A DNA stretch of 64,000 nucleotides from NCBI RefSeq assembly GCF_019857185.1, contig NZ_JAHWXP010000003.1, positions 62,001 through 126,000 of the forward strand. The letters are read 5' to 3'. This document shows, one piece after another, positions 56,301-64,000 of this stretch (positions within the stretch are counted from its first letter, which is position 1; the number at the start of each line of letters is the position of its first letter). This DNA comes from Alteriqipengyuania abyssalis. Lineage in GTDB: Bacteria > Pseudomonadota > Alphaproteobacteria > Sphingomonadales > Sphingomonadaceae. A model generated the notes under the pieces. That model saw only the letters and a program-made list of their open reading frames with translations, was not told the origin of the DNA and ran no database searches. The translations under genes were made by a program, and so were the position numbers.

Positions 56301-56516
56301 TCGAACGTCGACCAGTACGCTGATCCGACCTTCCCGATGAAGATCTACCACAACGTGCGGATCGACTGGGATGTGGACGATGCGTTCAACTTCTACGTTG
56401 GTGTCGACAACCTGCTCGACGAGCAGCCGCCGTTCGGCCAGCTCGGCACCGCCGGTGGCGATCCGTACGACACCTTCGGTCGTTACTTCTACGCCGGTAT
56501 CCGCGCCGACTTCTAA
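53337..56516 (+). CDS. TonB-dependent outer-membrane receptor 2
   Basis: A 1059-residue receptor. The signal peptide ends APAFAQ. It is followed by an unusual short acidic Cys-containing segment (DTDCVDVDENGVCDTSE) before the TonB-box-like MIVVTGSRIARPS. The plug has LDLRGLGTSRTLVLVNGRRH and NSAIYGSDAVAGVVNFVLK, and the barrel ends FYAGIRADF. Codon choice (many CGT, GGT, GCT, GTT) looks more biased than in neighbours, suggesting high expression. The ATG at 53337 follows GGGGGAAAG. A strong terminator lies 24 bp after the stop. Confidence 0.93.
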   Translation: MKTSYSTVARCRGALFATAGVAALAFGAPAFAQDTDCVDVDENGVCDTSEPVDSSAAVPAEGMIVVTGSRIARPSISSPVPLTSVTAGELTDQGDISLGDALNDLPSLRTTFSQGNSTRFIGTAGLNLLDLRGLGTSRTLVLVNGRRHITALPGDYLVDVNTIPTDLLERVDVVTGGNSAIYGSDAVAGVVNFVLKRDYDGLSLRGQAGISERGDRATQFVAGVWGTNFADGRGNIAIAAEYANADPLYFRDRDELTGAFSGRCQYNTVEPTGGEPNGTDGIIDTAPLCGVTNNNISDGGFLGAYGDRSILVFQPDGSIIRSRPRDALGSYTSNVIGGAGSTLRNTGQLAAGLERYTVNLLARYEFSEGFQPFIEAKYAHVDAIQEGQPSFFQGSIPGFFGGGSNLRCDNPFLTDQAFNTLAGIGFCNATPDATPFTIGRFNVDFGGRGEFQSRDTYRVVAGVEGTFNEDWQYEVSVNYGRFESHLESLNNLVLFDLDGNEDGFLLALDAARNAQGEIVCRVNQVTVTRPDCVPINVFGFGAPSQAALDFVNTTTTRDEKAEEFDVLASVSGDLSQLFELPGGPIAFAVGGEYRTETAYSAFDDLVQAGGTFLNQIPTFDPPKLEVLEGFAEVAIPLLADLPFADELTISGAARVSDYNTATGTVWAYNINGIYAPIPDIRFRAAYATSVRAPTQSDLFSPASQNFGQLADPCDAQNITNNPNRAANCAAAGVPTTITPAIAAACAGIVDPSLLDIGDPFVNCTARSSSTAYTSGGNPNLIEEKGKSLTLGVVLQPRFVPGLSFTVDYYNIEIEDQIATLGPQTILNNCYNDANGINNPYCVSISRDPTTGLFNDPALLSSGINFASRKTEGIDFDLQYNYTFENDHRLRVRAIATHLLKLDFFENPDDSEVPNRIRGELGDPEWAASFSASYDIGDVEFTWSMRFLDEMTKGAYESAFPYIGRCPASGSTGYTGGTCTPGELTTLDPSNVDQYADPTFPMKIYHNVRIDWDVDDAFNFYVGVDNLLDEQPPFGQLGTAGGDPYDTFGRYFYAGIRADF

Positions 56517-56539
56517 GCGCGATATCGAACCAAACAGGA

Positions 56540-56567
56540 AAGGCCCCGGGAAACCGGGGCCTTTTTT
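56540..56567 (+). terminator. Rho-independent terminator after TonB receptor 2
   Basis: Perfect 10-bp stem AAGGCCCCGG, GAAA tetraloop, CCGGGGCCTT, running into TTTTTG. Confidence 0.94.
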
Positions 56568-56571
56568 GTTG

Positions 56572-56971
56572 GTGGGTCAAAATGAGGGAAATCGCACCGG
56601 GCGTGGCGAGATACGCCGGCCATAGCGAGACCCAGCTCCCGATTGCCTGCCCCCGTCAGGCCCGCGGGACTTGCGCCGCTGCGATCGAAGCTCGCGCAAG
56701 CAGCTCTTTGTTTGACGCGCGGTGACGAGCGGTGTGGAAAGTCCGCAAGCAGATTTGTGTAACCGGGATGGTATTGATGACACGCAGACAGCAAGGCGGC
56801 GCGGCCAGGAACTGGTAACCAGCCCGGCTAAATCCTGTGCTGCTCGCAATGCTCCGCTCCCGCTGGACGCGATGTCCGGCGGGAGGGCGCGTTCTTTAGC
56901 AGTTGTTCAGAACGATCGTGCCGCCGCCTTGGCGGTAGGACGGCGAGAACCTGCCTTGAGCGGCCTGTCGC
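56572..56971. other. Intergenic region between TonB receptor 2 and clpB
   Basis: About 400 bp with no gene I can support; the short open frames on both strands lack protein character. The one structured element is a 12-bp dyad at 56857-56885 (CTCCCGCTGGAC with GTCCGGCGGGAG, one G-T pair, 5-nt loop). It is followed on the plus strand by GGCGCGTTCTTT. It may end the clpB transcript or belong to an unrecognised small RNA. Confidence 0.4.
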
Positions 56972-59551
<2,580 letters not shown>

Positions 59552-59580
59552 GTGCGGTCCCCTTTTTCCGTGCCGCCCTG

Positions 59581-59608
59581 AAATAGTGTTGCCATCCGGC
59601 CACGTAAG
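59581..59608 (-). promoter_or_regulatory. Possible heat-shock (RpoH-type) promoter of clpB
   Basis: On the minus strand CTTAC (59604-59608) and ACTATTT (59581-59587) are separated by 16 bp, about 30 bp before the clpB start. This resembles the alphaproteobacterial RpoH pattern CTTG...CYTATNT with one mismatch in each half. A TGCAAA-TT-TTTGCA dyad lies at 59616-59629. Confidence 0.3.
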
Positions 59609-59752
59609 GGTCTCTTGCAAATTTTTGCATAGTCGATCGACCTCGGAGTGTCGCGGCGGGACGAACAACACGAGGCCGCACAACCCGGTGCGAAGGGTTG
59701 CCACATGCAATCGAAATCGCGCATGTCCCCCAGCAAGTAATTAAAAAAGAAG

Positions 59753-61981
59753 ATGGGATTCGGGATGAAGAAGGTACTGGGGGGCTTCGGCCTGGCCCTG
59801 CTCGCGATCGTGCTGATCGTGGCAATCGGGCTGATGACGTGGGAGCCGTTTTTCGCGCGCGAGGGCGTCGCTCCCGATGGCGACCGGACCTACACCGCCC
59901 AGATCGTGCGCGACGAGTTCGGCGTGCCGCATGTCTACGGCACAACCGATGCCGACGTCGCCTACGGCGTCGCCATCGCGCATGCCGAAGACGATTTCAC
60001 GACCCTGCAGGATGTCGTCGCGATGAGCCGCGGGCGCTACGGCGCGATCGCGGGACAGGACGGCGCGGCGGTCGACTATGCCTACCACCTGACCGGCGCA
60101 CGCGAGACAGCGGAGCGCGAGTGGCCCAAGCTGCCCGCGGATACGCGCGCGCTGCTGGATGCCTATGCGGTCGGCCTCAACGATTACGCGCGCGATCATC
60201 CGGGCGAGATCAAGCTGGGCAAGCTGTTCCCGGTCAACGGGATCGACATTGCCGCGGGCTTCGCGCTGCGCCAGCCGTTCTTCTTCGGGCTCGACCGCTA
60301 TCTGGGCCCGCTGGTCGAAGGCAAGCCGCTGCCACCCGAATACGGCCCTTCGCTGAGCGGCACTTCGACCATCGACGACGCGCCCCGGATCATGGACGAT
60401 GCTGCGCAGGAGCCGCGCAAGACCGCCGATGCCGGACCGATCCCGATGGGGGAGGATGCGGAATACGCAGGCTCCAACGCCTTCGCAGTCGCGCCGGAGA
60501 AGTCAGGCGGGCCAACGATCCTGGTCTCCAATTCGCACCAGCCCTGGCGCGGCGGGGTCGCGTGGTATGAACTGATCGTCCAGAGCGACGAGGGATGGCA
60601 CTATGCGGGCGCCAACTTCCCCGGCAGCCCCTTCCCCTTCCTCGGCCATAACGAGACGCTGGGCTGGACCAACACGGTCAACACGCCCGACATGATCGAT
60701 ATCTACAAGCTGGTGCTGGACGACAGCGGCACCCGCTATCGCCTCGACGGCGAGTGGCGCGATCTGGAGGCGACCGACATCACCCTGCCGGTGCGCGTCG
60801 GCCCCTTCACCCTGCCTATCCGCCGCACGGTCTATCGCAGCGTGCACGGGCCGGCGGTGAAGAACGACAAAGGTGCCTTTGCCATCCGTTACGGCGGGAT
60901 CGGCAGCATCGGCCAGCTCGACGCCTATTACCGGCTCAACAAGGCGAAGACCTATGACGAGTGGTACGCCATCCTGTCTCGCGGGCAGATACCCTCGACC
61001 AACTTCATCTACGGCGATGCGGAGGGCAATATCGCCTATGTCTACAACGCCGCGATCCCCGAGCGACAGGCCGGGCCCGACTGGCGCACGGTGCTGCCCG
61101 GCGACGACAGCGCGCTGATCTGGCAGGACACGGTCGATTACGCGTCGCTGCCCCAATATCTCAATCCGGCGAGCGGCTGGCTGATGAACGCCAACAACAC
61201 GCCGTTCCTGGCCGCGGGCGAAGGCAGCGACCTGTCGCCCGACAGCGTCTCCCCGCTCATGGGGGTCGAGCTCAAGATGACCAATCGCGGGCTGCGCGCA
61301 TGGAAGCTGATGAGCGAGGCCGACCGGCTCGACAGCGATACGCTGATGCGGATCAAGTACGACACCGCGTATGAGGACGCGGGCTATATCAAGCGGATGA
61401 TGGACGATGTCCGCGCGATCGACCCGAAGCAGCATCCCGACCTCGCCGAGGCCCGCAGGCTGATGCTGGAATGGGATCTCACCGCCGACAATATCGGCCG
61501 TGCGGATGCGATCGCGCTGCTGATGGTCCGCGAGTTCATGGCCTCGAGCTACCAGAAGTCTCCCTGGCCCGACGCCGCCGAGGAACTGCGCCACTCGAAG
61601 GATCACCTGCTCAAGTACTTCGGCAGCCTGACCCCACCGATGAGCGAACTGCTGCGTCTGCGGCAAGGCGATGTCGATCTGCCGCTGGACGGCGGATCGG
61701 ACACGCTGCGCGCCTCGACCACCTGGGATGTCGATGATGACGGGCGGCTGTCGGTCAAGCATGGCGACAGCTTCATCCAGTGGGTCGAATGGCTGCCGGG
61801 CCAGCGCGTCACCTCGCGCTCGATCCAGCCATACGGCGCGGCAACCACCCGGCCTGACAGCCCGCACTTCGTCGATCAGGCTACGCTGTTCATCCAGCAT
61901 CGCTTGAAACCGGTTCATTTCTGGCGGGAGGACGCCTTGACCCACGCGACCAGCCGCAAAACGGTTTCCAGCCAACGCTGA
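59753..61981 (+). CDS. Penicillin acylase family protein (Ntn hydrolase)
   Basis: A membrane-anchored periplasmic amidase of the penicillin G acylase/AHL acylase family, 742 aa. One N-terminal helix (VLGGFGLALLAIVLIVAIGL) is followed by the alpha-chain part with VRDEFGVPHVYGTTDADVAYGVAIAHAEDDF. The autocatalytic cleavage site and nucleophile is Ser241 in AGSNAFAVAP, and the beta-chain has SNSHQPW and GHNETLGWTNT. A second ATG at 59765 is equally likely as the start. The natural amide substrate cannot be inferred. Acyl-homoserine lactones are one possibility. Confidence 0.9.
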   Translation: MGFGMKKVLGGFGLALLAIVLIVAIGLMTWEPFFAREGVAPDGDRTYTAQIVRDEFGVPHVYGTTDADVAYGVAIAHAEDDFTTLQDVVAMSRGRYGAIAGQDGAAVDYAYHLTGARETAEREWPKLPADTRALLDAYAVGLNDYARDHPGEIKLGKLFPVNGIDIAAGFALRQPFFFGLDRYLGPLVEGKPLPPEYGPSLSGTSTIDDAPRIMDDAAQEPRKTADAGPIPMGEDAEYAGSNAFAVAPEKSGGPTILVSNSHQPWRGGVAWYELIVQSDEGWHYAGANFPGSPFPFLGHNETLGWTNTVNTPDMIDIYKLVLDDSGTRYRLDGEWRDLEATDITLPVRVGPFTLPIRRTVYRSVHGPAVKNDKGAFAIRYGGIGSIGQLDAYYRLNKAKTYDEWYAILSRGQIPSTNFIYGDAEGNIAYVYNAAIPERQAGPDWRTVLPGDDSALIWQDTVDYASLPQYLNPASGWLMNANNTPFLAAGEGSDLSPDSVSPLMGVELKMTNRGLRAWKLMSEADRLDSDTLMRIKYDTAYEDAGYIKRMMDDVRAIDPKQHPDLAEARRLMLEWDLTADNIGRADAIALLMVREFMASSYQKSPWPDAAEELRHSKDHLLKYFGSLTPPMSELLRLRQGDVDLPLDGGSDTLRASTTWDVDDDGRLSVKHGDSFIQWVEWLPGQRVTSRSIQPYGAATTRPDSPHFVDQATLFIQHRLKPVHFWREDALTHATSRKTVSSQR

Positions 61982-62058
61982 AAGTGCTTATTTAGCCACC
62001 GGATTTCAGGCTTTTGATTTCGCCGAGACTGCTTCTTTCCGAATTAGGGGACACAGAC

Positions 62059-64000
62059 ATGCTTCGTACCACCAAGACCAGCCTGACCGCGCTTGCGGTC
62101 GCGCTTGCCACACCCGCTCTGGTCGCAACTCCGGCCTTCGCGCAGGATGCCGAGAGCGCCGAGGCTGCCCCGCTCGACGATCTGGTCGATCAGGTCGCGA
62201 TCCCCTACACCCAGTTCGAACTCGACAACGGTCTGACCGTGATCGTCCACGAAGACCGCAAGGCGCCGATCGTCGGCGTGGCGGTGTGGTACAATGTCGG
62301 TTCCAAGGACGAACCCAAGGGCGAAACCGGCTTTGCCCACCTGTTCGAACACCTGATGTTCAACGGGTCGGAAAACGCGCCCAACGACTATTTCCAGTAC
62401 CTGCAGGAAATGGGCGCGACCGATTACAACGGCACCACCAATTTCGACCGCACCAACTATTTCCAGACCGTGCCGACCGGCGCGCTGGACCGTGCGCTGT
62501 GGCTGGAAAGCGACCGCATGGGTTACCTGCTGGGCGCGATCACCCAGGAAAAGCTCGATAACCAGCGCGGCGTCGTCCAGAACGAGAAGCGTCAGGGCGA
62601 TAACCAGCCCGGCGGCCTGGTGTTCTACGAAATCATCAAGGCTCTTTACCCCGAAGGGCACCCCTACGACCACAACGTGATCGGTTCGATGGCCGATCTC
62701 GACGCTGCCACGCTGGACACCGTGCAGAAGTGGTTCCGCGACAATTACGGCCCCAACAACGCGACTCTGGTGCTCGCCGGCGACATTTCAGCCGCCGAAG
62801 CGAAGCCGCTGGTCGAAAAGTATTTCGGCGCGATCCCGCGCGGCCCGGTCAATAATCCGGCTGAGGCCGATGTCCCCGTGCTCAAGCAGGACATCCGCAA
62901 GGTCATGAAGGACCAGGTCGCTGCGACCAGCATCGACAAGTACTATTCCGTGCCCGGCATCACCGATCGCGATCTGACCGCGCTGTCCGTCGGCGCGCAG
63001 ATCCTCGGCGGGCTGTCCTCCAGCCGGCTCGACAATGCGCTGGTCCGTGACGAAAAGCTAGCGATCAGCGTCAACGCGGGCAACTACGCCTTCCAGCGGG
63101 TCGGCATCCTCGACGTCGGCGCGACCGTGAAGCCCGGCGTCGATCCCGCCGTTGTCGAGAAGCGCCTGAACGAGATCCTTGCCGACTTCATCGAAAACGG
63201 CCCGACCGAAGACGAAGTGCGCCGTGCAGCGACCTCGAACCTCGCCGGCACGATCCGCGGGCTCGAACAGGTCGGCGGCTTCGGCGGCAAGGCGGTCACT
63301 CTGGCGCAGGGCGAAGTGCTTGCCGGCGATCCCGGTTTCTTCGAGCGTCAGATGAACATCCTCGCCACGCTGACCCCGGGTGAAGTCAAGGCGGCGATGC
63401 AGAAGTGGATGACCCGCCCCGCGATGACCCTGGTGCTCGAACCCGGCGAACGCGAAGGCGAGTATGAAGAAGCGGCCAGCGTCGGCGCATCCGACGACGC
63501 GGCGGAAGAGGCAGCGCCCGCCGCCAGCGAAATCACGGTGACCAAGGTTCGCCCGGCACCCGAGATTTCCCAGCTCACCGCGCTCGACTTCCCCGACGTG
63601 ACCGAAGCCGCACTGCCCAACGGCATCAAGGTCTATTACGCGCAGCGCGACACTGTGCCTGCCACCCGCGTGACGATCAGCTTCGATGCCGGTTCTGCGG
63701 CTGACCCGCTCGACAAGCGCGGGCTCGAAGGCATGACGCTGGGCCTGATGGAAGAAGGCACCACCAGCCTCAATTCGCGCGAACTCGCCGAGGCGCAGGA
63801 GCGGCTGGGTGCGAACATCAGCACCGGCGGGGGCGTCGACCGGTCGAGCTTCACGCTCTCTTCGCTGAGCGCCAACCTCGAACCCTCGCTCGAGCTGCTG
63901 GCCGACGTGGTGCGCAACCCCGCATTCGACCCTCAGGAGCTCGAGCGGGTGCGCACGCAGACCGTCACCAGCATCCAGCAGGCGCTCAAGAGCCCCAGCG
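62059..64000 (+). CDS. M16-family zinc metallopeptidase, cut by window edge
   Basis: Periplasmic insulinase/pitrilysin-like protease; about 647 codons are visible and it continues past the window. The signal peptide is MLRTTKTSLTALAVALATPALVATPAFA. The inverted zinc motif HxxEH is H94-L-F-E97-H98 in GFAHLFEHLMFNG, with a distal Glu in VVQNEKRQGD. A second M16 domain begins near residue 515 (ALPNGIKVYYAQRDTVPATRV) after an Ala/Glu-rich linker, so this is the tandem-domain form of about 900-970 aa. Confidence 0.94.
   Translation, partial: MLRTTKTSLTALAVALATPALVATPAFAQDAESAEAAPLDDLVDQVAIPYTQFELDNGLTVIVHEDRKAPIVGVAVWYNVGSKDEPKGETGFAHLFEHLMFNGSENAPNDYFQYLQEMGATDYNGTTNFDRTNYFQTVPTGALDRALWLESDRMGYLLGAITQEKLDNQRGVVQNEKRQGDNQPGGLVFYEIIKALYPEGHPYDHNVIGSMADLDAATLDTVQKWFRDNYGPNNATLVLAGDISAAEAKPLVEKYFGAIPRGPVNNPAEADVPVLKQDIRKVMKDQVAATSIDKYYSVPGITDRDLTALSVGAQILGGLSSSRLDNALVRDEKLAISVNAGNYAFQRVGILDVGATVKPGVDPAVVEKRLNEILADFIENGPTEDEVRRAATSNLAGTIRGLEQVGGFGGKAVTLAQGEVLAGDPGFFERQMNILATLTPGEVKAAMQKWMTRPAMTLVLEPGEREGEYEEAASVGASDDAAEEAAPAASEITVTKVRPAPEISQLTALDFPDVTEAALPNGIKVYYAQRDTVPATRVTISFDAGSAADPLDKRGLEGMTLGLMEEGTTSLNSRELAEAQERLGANISTGGGVDRSSFTLSSLSANLEPSLELLADVVRNPAFDPQELERVRTQTVTSIQQALKSPS

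Noticed and set aside
53250-56351. 1033-codon open frame antisense to TonB receptor 2
   Set aside because: Same cause; the product is low-complexity and the sense strand encodes a complete receptor.

Overview
The window is a gene-dense, GC-rich stretch of an alphaproteobacterial chromosome. It most likely comes from a sphingomonad of the Erythrobacteraceae type. The evidence is gene content and order: argS, a SPOR protein, nagZ, scpA, scpB and tatABC in a row; bpt next to a TamA/TamB pair; large sphingomonad-style TonB-dependent receptors; small Ala-rich exported proteins with acidic tails; and a CpaA-E pilus cluster. This is inference from content. No rRNA, tRNA, CRISPR array, insertion sequence or integrase was recognised.

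Left part (1-19,200). A left-truncated methionine aminopeptidase and a DUF3298-type lipoprotein lie on the minus strand. On the plus strand follow an M17 leucyl aminopeptidase, a small SH3-like protein, argC, and the nitrogen pair glnB-glnA closed by a clear terminator. A two-gene module follows: a short XRE-type regulator overlapping a six-helix membrane protein, with three 17-bp-spaced dyad repeats laid over its probable promoter. Then come tamB, tamA and bpt (minus), ilvA (minus), a secreted YtcJ-like amidohydrolase (plus), and three tandem paralogous small exported membrane proteins.

Middle part (19,200-40,000). The minus-strand block tatC-tatB-tatA-scpB-scpA-nagZ-SPOR-argS-lipoprotein covers protein export, chromosome condensation, peptidoglycan recycling and translation. 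It is followed by ispH, thrB and rnhA (plus), a DauA-like FAD oxidoreductase and an alpha/beta hydrolase (minus). A Flp/Tad pilus cluster cpaA-cpaB-cpaC-cpaD-cpaE-tadB-tadC (plus) comes next. The motor ATPase cpaF normally found between cpaE and tadB is absent. A very strong hairpin separates tadC from the convergent mtnP.

Right part (40,000-64,000). mtnP overlaps an enoyl-CoA hydratase gene. A three-gene plus-strand operon follows: an unrecognised protein, a GH18 glycosidase-like protein and a class-3 lipase, none with a signal peptide. Next are an SDR/thiolase beta-oxidation pair, and an operon of two different 2OG-Fe(II) oxygenase-like proteins (the second fused to a TPR-like region) with a methyltransferase. 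Two TonB-dependent receptors flank a small exported protein. clpB, a penicillin-acylase family protein and a right-truncated M16 zinc protease end the window.

The least explained items are the small-protein tandem array, the GH18/lipase operon, the XRE/membrane module with its operator array, and the Tad cluster without cpaF.
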